Part shown: positions 1 through 7,362 of the stretch, in pieces
Layout: the number at the start of each line of letters is the position of its first letter
How positions within the stretch are numbered: position 1 is the stretch's first letter
DNA from: Flavobacterium sp.
Lineage (GTDB): Bacteria; Bacteroidota; Bacteroidia; Flavobacteriales; Flavobacteriaceae
Reading direction: 5' to 3'
DNA length: 16,942 bases
NCBI GenBank assembly: GCA_030151565.1
Contig: JASLDM010000126.1
Span: 1-16,942 of the forward strand
The notes under the pieces: model-generated
What the model saw: only the letters and a program-made list of their open reading frames with translations
What the model was told of the DNA's origin: nothing
The model's database searches: none
Made by a program: the position numbers and the translations under genes

Positions 1-6
1 TTTTTT

Positions 7-1812
7 TTACTCCTCCTCTTCAGATATTTTTCGTTCTAACTCTGCTTGAAATTCTTCCATAACAGGTTTAACAGTACTTTCTGGTAAATCAGCAATACGG
101 ATATACATCAATCCGTCAACGGCATTATTAAATAATGGATCCACGTTGAAAGCAATCACGCGTGCATTTTGCTTAATATATTTTTTTATTAAAACAGGTA
201 ATCGCAAATTTCCTGGTTCAATTTCGTCGATAATTTTATCAAATTTATTTAAATCTGCTTCCGTTTCACTAAATACAAAATCTTTATCAGCGTCCTTTAA
301 CTGCACTTTGTACTCCATTTTTGGAGAAATGTACTGGGCTATATAGGGATCATAGTAATGTGACTTCATAAACTCAATCATCAACGACTTAGAAAATTCA
401 GAAAACTGATTACTAATACTCACACCACCAATTAAAAATTTATGAGCAGGATAACGTAAAGTTGTATGTACAATTCCTTTCCACAACAAAAACAGAGGCA
501 TTGGCTTTTGTTGGTATTCCCTAATAATGAAGGCACGCCCCATTTCTATAGAATTAGACATCATCTCATATAATTCAGATTCAAATCTAAAAAGTTCATG
601 CAGATAAAACCCAGAAATACCGTATTTCTTATAAATCTCTTGTCCTAATCCCATTCGGTAAGCCCCCGCGATTACCTTTGCTTCATCATCCCATAAAAAC
701 ATATGATGATAATATGTATCATATTTATCTAAGTCAATGGCATTATTTGTTCCTTCACCAACTTGGCGGAAAGTGATTTCACGTAAACGCCCCAATTCGT
801 GTAAGATATTTGGAATCTTATCTGCTGTAACTAAGAAAACTTCATAGTTTTTACTTTGCAACAACCTGTAATCTTCCTTTCTAAGAAGTTCAATTTCATT
901 TAAAATATCCTCTTGTTTAGATGCAGTTGCAATCTCTTTAGGAAACTTAGGTATTTTAAAAGAAGGTACTTTAATCAATTTTGAGGCATCATTCTTATAA
1001 GCATTAGCAAGCATATACGTCTTGAATCTCAAAAAATTCCCATATTCCGTTAAGTCTTGATGCTCATTTTGCTCAGCAACAGAAATAGGTCGGCCAATAC
1101 GCACCTTAATCACTCGATTTTTTTGCGTAAGCAATTCAGAAGGCAACTTGGCGGTTCTCAACGTAGGATTTAATTGAGATAAGAAATAGAAAAGTTTACT
1201 ATTCTTAGCGTGAAAGTAAATTGGGACAACAGGTACGTTTGCTTTTTTAATAAGCTTAATTGCCCCTTCCTCCCAAGGCTTATCAACTACTACTTTTCCA
1301 TCTTTATAAGTAGAAACTTCTCCTGCTGGAAAAATCCCTAAAGGCTTACCGTCACTTAAATGACGTAGCGTTTCTTTTAATCCCAATACACTAGACTTTA
1401 CATCTTTATTGTTTTCAAAAGGATTTACTGGCATTATATAAGGCTTAAGTGGCTCTATTCTATGCAGTAAAAAGTTGGCAACAATTTTGAATTCAGGATC
1501 CCTCTCTAACATTAGTTTTAAAAGAAGAATTCCATCAATTCCTCCTAAGGGATGATTCGAAATTGTTATATAAGGCCCATCTTTAGGCAAACGCTTTAAT
1601 TCCTCTGGATTAACTTCAAATTCAATCTGAAACTCTTTCAATATGGAGTTTAAAAAATCGAGATTTTCCAAATGCTTATTTCTATCATAAATATCATTTA
1701 AAGCAGAAATTTTCAGAGCTTTCATCAATAACCAGCCTGAAAAAGTACCTAAAAAACCATATTTATCAACGTTTATTGCTTTTGCAACTTCCTTCGCAGT
1801 AACTAGCCCCAT
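7..1812 (-). CDS. olsF: Bifunctional acyltransferase (PlsC-like plus GNAT), OlsF-type amino-lipid synthase
   Basis: Two acyltransferase domains are fused in about 601 residues. Residues ~75-240 are a PlsC/lysophospholipid acyltransferase domain: SNHPLGGIDG carries the family His and Asp (~H87, D93), and FPAGE (~161-165) matches the FPEG block. Residues ~320-505 resemble the OlsB-type N-acyltransferase (GNAT fold), with EMGRAFIIREYQ (~424-435) followed by LLWKGI. This order, O-acyltransferase then N-acyltransferase, is that of OlsF, which makes ornithine lipids from ornithine and acyl donors at the inner membrane; the actual amino acid acylated (ornithine, glycine or other) cannot be read from sequence. 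I start at the ATG (1812) rather than the TTG one codon upstream. A TATATTTG box lies 24 nt upstream. The gene is divergent from xth. Alternative name: hemolysin-like GNAT/lysophospholipid acyltransferase family protein. Family is secure; substrate is inference. Confidence 0.85.
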   Translation of the reverse strand: MGLVTAKEVAKAINVDKYGFLGTFSGWLLMKALKISALNDIYDRNKHLENLDFLNSILKEFQIEFEVNPEELKRLPKDGPYITISNHPLGGIDGILLLKLMLERDPEFKIVANFLLHRIEPLKPYIMPVNPFENNKDVKSSVLGLKETLRHLSDGKPLGIFPAGEVSTYKDGKVVVDKPWEEGAIKLIKKANVPVVPIYFHAKNSKLFYFLSQLNPTLRTAKLPSELLTQKNRVIKVRIGRPISVAEQNEHQDLTEYGNFLRFKTYMLANAYKNDASKLIKVPSFKIPKFPKEIATASKQEDILNEIELLRKEDYRLLQSKNYEVFLVTADKIPNILHELGRLREITFRQVGEGTNNAIDLDKYDTYYHHMFLWDDEAKVIAGAYRMGLGQEIYKKYGISGFYLHELFRFESELYEMMSNSIEMGRAFIIREYQQKPMPLFLLWKGIVHTTLRYPAHKFLIGGVSISNQFSEFSKSLMIEFMKSHYYDPYIAQYISPKMEYKVQLKDADKDFVFSETEADLNKFDKIIDEIEPGNLRLPVLIKKYIKQNARVIAFNVDPLFNNAVDGLMYIRIADLPESTVKPVMEEFQAELERKISEEEE

Positions 1813-1835
1813 CAATTTTATATATTAATCCTATA

Positions 1836-1843
1836 CAAATATA
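1836..1843 (-). promoter_or_regulatory. Candidate -7 box of the acyltransferase promoter
   Basis: Read on the minus strand this is TATATTTG, matching the Bacteroidota primary sigma factor -7 consensus TAnnTTTG, 24 nt before the ATG. No convincing TTTG -33 element is present at the usual spacing, so this is a sequence match only. Confidence 0.45.
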
Positions 1844-1978
1844 CTAATTCTTTAGTTAAAGCCTTTTACATATAAATAAGAAGACTTTAATTTTTTTTGC
1901 CGCAAAAAAACTAATCAACTATAAAACAATGGCTTACATTTTAATCTCGGTTCATTATTCGCTTCGTCATTTTTTAAG

Positions 1979-1986
1979 TATTTTTG
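1979..1986 (+). promoter_or_regulatory. Candidate -7 box of the xth promoter
   Basis: TATTTTTG matches TAnnTTTG and sits 22 nt before the xth ATG, giving a leader of only about 15 nt. A clear -33 element is not visible. The 196-nt gap between the divergent acyltransferase and xth genes therefore seems to hold one promoter for each direction. Confidence 0.45.
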
Positions 1987-2008
1987 ACACTATATAAAAT
2001 GAACAAAA

Positions 2009-2773
2009 ATGAAAATTATATCTTATAATGTAAATGGCATTCGAGCGGCCATTACAAAAGGTTTCTTAGATTGGTTACAAGCTGCAAACCCAGACATTAT
2101 CTGTCTTCAGGAAATAAAAGCATTGGAATCACAAGTTCCAACAGAAGCCATCACTGCTGCTGGTTACCCCTATCAATATTACTTTTCGGCAGAAAAAAAG
2201 GGATACAGCGGAGTTGCCGTTTTTTGTAAAGAAAAACCAAACAATGTAGTTTATGGCACTGGAATAGAATATATGGACAAAGAAGGTAGAAATCTTAGAG
2301 TTGATTATGATACTTTCTCTGTAATGTCTTTATATTTACCTTCAGGGACAAACGTTGATCGTTTGGATTATAAATTCCAGTATATGGACGATTTTCAAAC
2401 GTACATCAACGACTTGGTTAAAGAAATTCCAAACTTGATAATCTGTGGAGATTACAATATTTGTCACGAAGCCATAGATATTCACGACCCAGTTCGAAAT
2501 GCTAAAGTATCTGGTTTTTTACCTCAAGAGCGTGCTTGGCTAGATTCCTTTATGAATAGCGGCTTTATTGATAGTTTCCGCCTATTTAATAAGGAACCAC
2601 ACAATTATAGCTGGTGGAGTTACCGCGCGAATGCCCGTAATAACAACAAAGGATGGAGAATTGACTACAACTTAGCCTCAGAACCACTTAGAGAACGTAT
2701 AGCTAGAGCCTTGATTTTACCTGAAGCAAAACACTCAGACCACTGTCCAATTTTAATAGAAATTAAACCTTAA
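2009..2773 (+). CDS. xth: Exodeoxyribonuclease III (AP endonuclease)
   Basis: 254 residues, full length for the ExoIII/AP endonuclease family. It would cleave DNA 5' of abasic sites and degrade 3' ends in base-excision repair. All signature blocks are present: SYNVNGIRAA at the N-terminus, LQEIK with metal ligand E35, YLPSG with Y109, the GDYN block (D148, N150), WWSYR (202-206), GWRIDY (D219) and the terminal SDHCP with the D244/H245 pair. The start at 2009 gives the canonical MKIISYNVNG; an ATG at 1999 is out of frame and stops after nine codons. The OmpA-domain lipoprotein gene begins 11 nt downstream in the same direction, so the two are probably co-transcribed although functionally unrelated. 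Residue pattern is closest to the Xth (E. coli ExoIII/APE1) class; the exact subfamily is not settled. Confidence 0.95.
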   Translation: MKIISYNVNGIRAAITKGFLDWLQAANPDIICLQEIKALESQVPTEAITAAGYPYQYYFSAEKKGYSGVAVFCKEKPNNVVYGTGIEYMDKEGRNLRVDYDTFSVMSLYLPSGTNVDRLDYKFQYMDDFQTYINDLVKEIPNLIICGDYNICHEAIDIHDPVRNAKVSGFLPQERAWLDSFMNSGFIDSFRLFNKEPHNYSWWSYRANARNNNKGWRIDYNLASEPLRERIARALILPEAKHSDHCPILIEIKP

Positions 2774-2784
2774 ACCACCTTATT

Positions 2785-3687
2785 ATGGTAAAAAAACTTA
2801 TTTTAGGTTTGCTTACAGCAACACTATTAACCTCATGTGTTACTAGACGTTTATACAACGAGTTGAATGAGCAATATGAAAACGCCTTAAATGAAAAAGA
2901 ATTATTAGGCGACAATGTAGATAATTTAAATGCGAGTCTTGCATCACTTCAACATGAACGTGAAAAAATCAGCGCTCAACTCTTAGAGCTAGAAGAAGAA
3001 CGCAACCGATTAAATGAGGACATTGCTAAAAAAGCAGGAACATTAGAGAATCTCCAAAACTCCTATTTCAACTTAGAAAGAAATAGCGAAGTTGCGTCAA
3101 AAATTGAAGCAGACAGATTAGCAAGAGTAAACAAAGAATTGGATGAGCGCTCAAAACGCGTAAGCGAACTTGAAGGAAAAATTGCTGCTCAAGAACAACA
3201 AATGAACACCTTAAAAGGAAGCCTCTCTAAAGCTTTAAACACGTTTGAAGGAAAAGGGCTAACCATTGAACACAAAAATGGAAAGGTATATGTGTCTATG
3301 GAAAACAAACTTTTATTCAATTCGGGAAGCTGGGCTATTAGTACCGAAGGGCAAAAAGCTGTTTTGGAACTAGGGAAAGTTTTAGCACAAAATCCAGATA
3401 TCTCTGTGTTAATCGAAGGGCATACAGATAACGACAAAATCATCGGATCATTAGCTGGGGGGATTGAAAGCAACTGGGACCTATCTACTAAAAGAGCGAC
3501 AACTATTGTTGAGATTCTAGAAAAAAATCCTGGAATAGATAAGAAAAATCTAACCGCAGCAGGTAGAAGTCAATATGCTCCTATTATGAGCAATGCTACT
3601 CCAGAAGGAAAAGCAAAAAATAGAAGAATCGAAGTCGTTTTAGCTCCAAAATTAGATGAAATATCTAAAATGCTTAATATGCTTTAA
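2785..3687 (+). CDS. OmpA-family peptidoglycan-binding lipoprotein with coiled coil
   Basis: 300 residues. A signal peptide (KK, hydrophobic stretch) ends in the lipobox LLTSC, so C18 should be lipidated. Residues ~22-150 are rich in Glu, Lys, Leu and Asn in heptad-like spacing and are predicted by eye to form a long coiled coil. Residues ~160-287 are an OmpA-like domain: LFNSG, LIEGHTDN (209-216), WDLSTKRA (231-238) and GKAKNRRIEVVL (275-286), which includes the residues that bind diaminopimelate in the family. The protein probably tethers the outer membrane to peptidoglycan; whether its lipid anchor sits in the inner or outer membrane is not decided here. It follows xth by 11 nt and ends just before a strong terminator. 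No specific gene name is justified. Confidence 0.9.
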   Translation: MVKKLILGLLTATLLTSCVTRRLYNELNEQYENALNEKELLGDNVDNLNASLASLQHEREKISAQLLELEEERNRLNEDIAKKAGTLENLQNSYFNLERNSEVASKIEADRLARVNKELDERSKRVSELEGKIAAQEQQMNTLKGSLSKALNTFEGKGLTIEHKNGKVYVSMENKLLFNSGSWAISTEGQKAVLELGKVLAQNPDISVLIEGHTDNDKIIGSLAGGIESNWDLSTKRATTIVEILEKNPGIDKKNLTAAGRSQYAPIMSNATPEGKAKNRRIEVVLAPKLDEISKMLNML

Positions 3688-3696
3688 TCATTAACT

Positions 3697-3724
3697 GGAG
3701 CCATTTAGGCTCCTTTTATTTTTT
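3697..3724 (+). terminator. Rho-independent terminator after the OmpA lipoprotein gene
   Basis: GGAGCC and GGCTCC form a 6-bp GC-rich stem (3697-3702/3708-3713) around the loop ATTTA, followed by a T-rich tract. It begins 10 nt after the stop codon and should close the xth-lipoprotein transcript. The next small gene starts only 8 nt after the T tract, so that gene needs readthrough or a promoter overlapping the hairpin. Confidence 0.8.
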
Positions 3725-3731
3725 ATTCTAA

Positions 3732-3914
3732 ATGAAAAAAGGTATCTTATATTTTCTTGCAGAAGCTCTCTTTCTTGGAACAATAATGAGTGTAACACTG
3801 CACTATTTCACCAAACAATCTTGGGAAAATGCTATTTTTATCGGTAGTATTGCCGCATTGATTACAGTTGCTAATAATTGGTGGCTTTACCGAAGAAAGA
3901 AAAACAAAAAATAA
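3732..3914 (+). CDS. Small two-helix membrane protein, function unknown
   Basis: 60 residues. Two hydrophobic segments are visible, about residues 5-26 and 34-52, separated by a short polar linker (TKQSWEN), with a strongly basic tail YRRKKNKK. By the positive-inside rule both termini should face the cytoplasm. I do not recognise a named family. It lies between a terminator and the YbdG-type channel gene, 18 nt from the latter, so the two are probably on one transcript. Coding is supported by the hydrophobic/basic layout, tight spacing and same strand; a comparison with relatives would settle it. An opposing frame over the same bases looks like a shadow. Confidence 0.65.
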   Translation: MKKGILYFLAEALFLGTIMSVTLHYFTKQSWENAIFIGSIAALITVANNWWLYRRKKNKK

Positions 3915-3932
3915 CGGTTTAATTACAAAAGA

Positions 3933-5237
3933 ATGGATCAAACAGAAATACTAGAAATCATAGACCCCTCATCGCTCAGTTACTTTTACAACTGGACATA
4001 CACACGCCTTGCCGTATTAGGGTTTTCTGATTACTACACACACGTAAGTACAACCATATTACTTTTAATCGCAAGTGGCTTGGCGCTATTTCTTATAGAT
4101 TTTATTCTTAGAAAAGTACTCCTTACATCTATTAAGTCTGTGATCCAAAAATCAAAAACCAAAATAGATGACATCCTTATCGAAAATAAGGTATTGGATT
4201 ACTTTACCCATATCATTCCCTTAATTATTGCCAAAAATATCTTCCCACTAATTTTTACTGGTTTTCCAAATGTAACGAACTTTACCTTAAAAGCTACGGA
4301 TGTAATACTTGTGTTTACAATTACACTTTTCATCCGATCTATATTTAAAAGTTTTCGCGCCTTTGCCAAAACCAAACCAAAATTAGCAGACAAACCCTTA
4401 GACAGCTACCTTCAAGTAGTTAGCATATTTCTGTTTTTTGTTTGTGGAATTATCACCTTCTCTATTCTTACAGGCTACTCTCCTTGGAACTTCCTAGTTT
4501 CATTAGGAGCAGCATCAGCCATATTTATGTTGGTATTCAAAGACACCATTATGGGATTCGTCGCTAGTATCCAAGTCTCCTCAAATGATATGATTCGCGT
4601 AGGCGACTGGATTGAAATGAGTAAATTTGGAGCTGATGGAACCGTTCTGGAAATCAACTTGAATACTGTAAAAGTTCAAAATTTCGATAAAACAATCACG
4701 ACGATTCCCACCCATTTACTGATTAGTGATTCTTTTAAAAACTACCGAGGTATGCAAACCTCGGGCGGGCGCCGTATCAAAAGATCTATTAACTTAAAAA
4801 TTTCTTCTGTACGTTTTTTAGAGCCTGATGAAATCGAACAACTAAAAAAAATTCAGATACTCGCTCCCTACATTGAAGAGCGAAGTGCAGAAATAGAAGA
4901 ATACAACAACAGAACGCAAGCAGACCCTACAATGCCTGTGAATGGACGTAAAATGACTAATGCAGGTCTTTTTAGAGCATACATCTTACGCTATGCACAA
5001 CAAAATCCAAACATTCACAAAGAGCACACTTTAATGGTTCGCCAGCTTCAGCCCACAGAACATGGTTTACCTATAGAACTATATATGTTTACTAGCGATA
5101 CCAATTGGGCATTTTATGAAACGGTAATGGCAGACATATTTGACCATTTATTAGCTTCAATAAAATTCTTCAAATTAGAAGTATTTGAATTACCTGCTTC
5201 TGACGATTTAAGAAATTTAAAAATAAAATCCGAGTAA
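3933..5237 (+). CDS. ybdG: YbdG-type mechanosensitive ion channel (MscS superfamily)
   Basis: 434 residues, close to E. coli YbdG in length. Several membrane helices occupy residues ~35-200. The last is the pore-lining helix leading into LGAASAIFMLVFKDTIMGFV (~191-210), followed by the MscS beta domain: VGDWIEM (223-229), ADGTVLEI, NTVKVQNFD and TITTIP. SFKNYRGM and SGGRRIKRSI (~267-286) are hallmarks of the YbdG branch rather than small MscS, as are RRMTN-like (GRKMTN), FRAYI and LMVRQLQP blocks further on. It should open under membrane tension during hypo-osmotic shock, or act as an osmotic sensor. It is 18 nt downstream of the 60-residue membrane protein and followed by the large shared palindromic terminator. 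Family assignment is firm; channel conductance is not predictable. Confidence 0.92.
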   Translation: MDQTEILEIIDPSSLSYFYNWTYTRLAVLGFSDYYTHVSTTILLLIASGLALFLIDFILRKVLLTSIKSVIQKSKTKIDDILIENKVLDYFTHIIPLIIAKNIFPLIFTGFPNVTNFTLKATDVILVFTITLFIRSIFKSFRAFAKTKPKLADKPLDSYLQVVSIFLFFVCGIITFSILTGYSPWNFLVSLGAASAIFMLVFKDTIMGFVASIQVSSNDMIRVGDWIEMSKFGADGTVLEINLNTVKVQNFDKTITTIPTHLLISDSFKNYRGMQTSGGRRIKRSINLKISSVRFLEPDEIEQLKKIQILAPYIEERSAEIEEYNNRTQADPTMPVNGRKMTNAGLFRAYILRYAQQNPNIHKEHTLMVRQLQPTEHGLPIELYMFTSDTNWAFYETVMADIFDHLLASIKFFKLEVFELPASDDLRNLKIKSE

Positions 5238-5246
5238 TAAATCCTC

Positions 5247-5292
5247 AATTAAAAAGGGTCTTTAAAGTATACTTTAAAGACCCTTTTTAATT
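5247..5292. terminator. Bidirectional terminator, perfect 46-nt palindrome
   Basis: The 46 nt are exactly self-complementary, centred on GTATAC (5267-5272). The RNA from either strand can fold into a stem of about 21 bp, including AGGGTCTTTAAAG pairing with its complement, closed by a small TATA loop and ending in a U run (TTTTTAATT on both strands). It lies between the convergent stop codons of the YbdG-type channel (5237) and radA (5326), so it most likely terminates both. Confidence 0.88.
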
Positions 5293-5325
5293 ATGAACCC
5301 TTTGAGTAATGAATGCAACCACACA

Positions 5326-6696
5326 TTATCCAAATAAATATTCTACCACATCTTCAATTTTAGAAACAAGTACAATTTTAATACCTGTGCCTTTATGAGA
5401 AATCTTATTGTATTTAGATATAAAAATTGTCGAAAACCCTAATTTCTCAGATTCTTGAATACGTTGATCTGCGCGATTGATTGGGCGTATTTCACCAGAG
5501 AGTCCTACTTCACCAGCAAAACAAAAATCTTTTGGAACAGCCAAGTCTTCATTGGAAGACAAAATAGCAGCAACAACAGCTAAGTCAATAGCAGGATCGT
5601 CCACAGAAATTCCTCCCGTTATATTTAAAAATACGTCTTTTGCCCCTAATCTAAATCCGGCTCTTTTTTCAAGAACGGCTAAAATCATATTCAATCGTTT
5701 CAGATTGTATCCGGTAGCACTTCGTTGTGGTGTACCATAAACAGCAGTACTAACCAACGCTTGAATCTCTACCATCAAAGGACGCATGCCTTCCAACGTT
5801 GCCGAAATTGCCGTACCTGAGAGCTCTTCTTCCTTATGTGAAATTAATATTTCGGACGGATTTGCAACCTCTCGCAAGCCACTCCCTTGCATCTCATAAA
5901 TCCCTAACTCAGCAGTAGATCCAAAGCGATTCTTTAAAGCTCGTAGAATACGATAAACGTGATTTCTATCGCCTTCAAATTGCAAAACCGTATCTACCAT
6001 ATGCTCTAGTATTTTAGGCCCTGCTATATTTCCATCTTTAGTAATATGTCCAATTAAAATAACAGGAGTACCAGTCTCTTTTGCAAACTTTATCAACTCT
6101 GCTGTGGTTTCTTTAATCTGCGAGATAGTACCGGCCGATGATTCAATATAGTCGGTATGCAGCGTTTGAATCGAATCTATAATCAAAACATCTGGCTCAA
6201 GAGCTTCGATTTGTCTAAAGATATTTTGAGTATTGGTCTCTGTAAGTATAAAACAATTTTCGCTGATCGGATTAATTCTTTCTGCGCGCATCTTTATCTG
6301 CTTTTGACTTTCCTCACCAGACACATAAAGCGTTTTATACGGAAGCTTTAAAGAAATTTGAAGCAAAAGGGTACTCTTCCCAATTCCAGGCTCCCCTCCT
6401 AAAAGAATCATAGATCCAGGAACCAGTCCCCCACCTAAAACCCGATTGAGTTCTCCATCCAAAGTATTCATTCTAATTTCAGAAGTACCGTCTATCTCTT
6501 GAACCTTTAAAGGCTTTGCTACACGTTTACTTCCCAAAGTAGTAGATGCAGCCGACTTCCATCCGCTTTTCTCTTCTTTCTGAATTACTTCTTCTACCAA
6601 GGTATTCCATTGCTTACAAGAAGGACATTGTCCAAGCCATTTTGCATGCTGCGCGCCACAACTTTGACAGAAATATGCCGTTTTCACCTTTGCCAT
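5326..6696 (-). CDS. radA: DNA repair protein RadA (Sms)
   Basis: 456 residues, full length. The domains run in the usual order. First is a four-cysteine zinc finger (C10, C13, C24, C27). Next is a RecA-like ATPase with Walker A GEPGIGKST (101-109), Walker B VLIIDS (170-175) and the RadA signature KNRFGS (255-260). Last is a Lon-protease-like C-terminal domain (from ~residue 285, including ATGYN and GAKDVFLNITGG). RadA is a hexameric helicase that promotes branch migration and processing of recombination intermediates. The ATG at 6696 gives the standard start just before the zinc finger. A weak TATTTTTA element on the minus strand (6719-6726) is the only -7-like sequence near it. It converges with the channel gene and shares its terminator; upstream is the 666-nt gap without an intact gene. 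Confidence 0.97.
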   Translation of the reverse strand: MAKVKTAYFCQSCGAQHAKWLGQCPSCKQWNTLVEEVIQKEEKSGWKSAASTTLGSKRVAKPLKVQEIDGTSEIRMNTLDGELNRVLGGGLVPGSMILLGGEPGIGKSTLLLQISLKLPYKTLYVSGEESQKQIKMRAERINPISENCFILTETNTQNIFRQIEALEPDVLIIDSIQTLHTDYIESSAGTISQIKETTAELIKFAKETGTPVILIGHITKDGNIAGPKILEHMVDTVLQFEGDRNHVYRILRALKNRFGSTAELGIYEMQGSGLREVANPSEILISHKEEELSGTAISATLEGMRPLMVEIQALVSTAVYGTPQRSATGYNLKRLNMILAVLEKRAGFRLGAKDVFLNITGGISVDDPAIDLAVVAAILSSNEDLAVPKDFCFAGEVGLSGEIRPINRADQRIQESEKLGFSTIFISKYNKISHKGTGIKIVLVSKIEDVVEYLFG

Positions 6697-7362
6697 TTTT
6701 AATTTCTTTTAGGAAAGGTAAAAATACGAAAATCAAAAGGAAATAAGGAAACAAGTTTAAAAAATGGGTAATAATAAGTCCTAACTTACTTCTATTTATC
6801 AGGGAACAATCAAAAGCTTTTTGTGATTATACCTATCAACTCTACGGTCAATTTCACTGTCGATACAGCCCTTAATAAAACCTCCTATAGTACTTAATCG
6901 AAAATTGGTCGTAAATAAGTCGTAATTCGTTCGCAAAAAAGGCCTCTAGGTGAAGTAAATACGAGGTATCTGCGACCAACCTCTATACAAACCCCTCTCA
7001 ATCCCTCTATTCATAAGGGATACCGAAGAATTCAATATTGCTAAAAGATCATATTTAAGTGCATTTGATATCAAAACAACTACTATATAGCCGTTTTTCA
7101 CCAAATCAAGACGATTTAATTTTAAAAAAACACAAAAAACTTATTATGTATTACCTCTTGATGAAAACAATTTTTGAAGGTAAGTGTCACATATTCTTAA
7201 AAGGAATAAAGAAACCTAAGCCCTTACTGTAGATTTGGTGCTAGTAATAGAAAATCCTTTCATAGTTCAACAATCCTCTTCTCTTACAGTAAAAGACGTG
7301 CGACTTCAAGGCTAAAACACAGCTAAGAATAACTAAAGCCATCCCTTAGAAATAACCTTAAA
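6697..7362. other. 666-nt intergenic region with no intact gene; possible minus-strand gene relic
   Basis: No start-to-stop frame of useful length is present. On the minus strand, one frame is open for 64 codons from ~7140 to 6949, has a single TAG at 6946-6948, then is open for another 48 codons to a TGA at 6799-6801. For DNA this AT-rich, several stops would be expected in 112 codons. The translation (for example KNGYIVVVLISNALKYD, then FRLSTIGGFIKG) looks protein-like but I do not recognise it. Two long-range inverted repeats occur: TTGGTCG/CGACCAA (6905-6911/6973-6979) and TTACTGTA/TACAGTAA (7224-7231/7285-7292). CCTCT recurs at 6980, 6994 and 7004. No tRNA-like cloverleaf or strong terminator for the flippase-like gene is seen. 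Confidence 0.5.

Noticed and set aside
1813..1815. TTG as start of the acyltransferase gene
   Set aside because: An ATG is the very next codon and is the simpler start.
1892..1910. Inverted repeat TTTTTTTGC / GCAAAAAAA with a 1-nt centre
   Set aside because: With a 1-nt loop and almost only A-T pairs it cannot form a good terminator, and it lies between divergent gene starts.
1999..2028. Earlier ATG upstream of xth
   Set aside because: It is in a different frame from xth and reaches a stop after nine codons.
6905..6979. TTGGTCG/CGACCAA inverted repeat considered as a structured RNA
   Set aside because: Seven pairs across 61 nt with no convincing inner stems.
6980..7008. Three CCTCT repeats considered as a tandem or CRISPR-like array
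   Set aside because: The units are 5-8 nt with irregular 10-14 nt spacing and no conserved repeat/spacer structure.
7224..7292. TTACTGTA/TACAGTAA inverted repeat as ends of a miniature mobile element
   Set aside because: Only 8 bp, no target-site duplication seen, and just 53 nt between the arms; chance is plausible.
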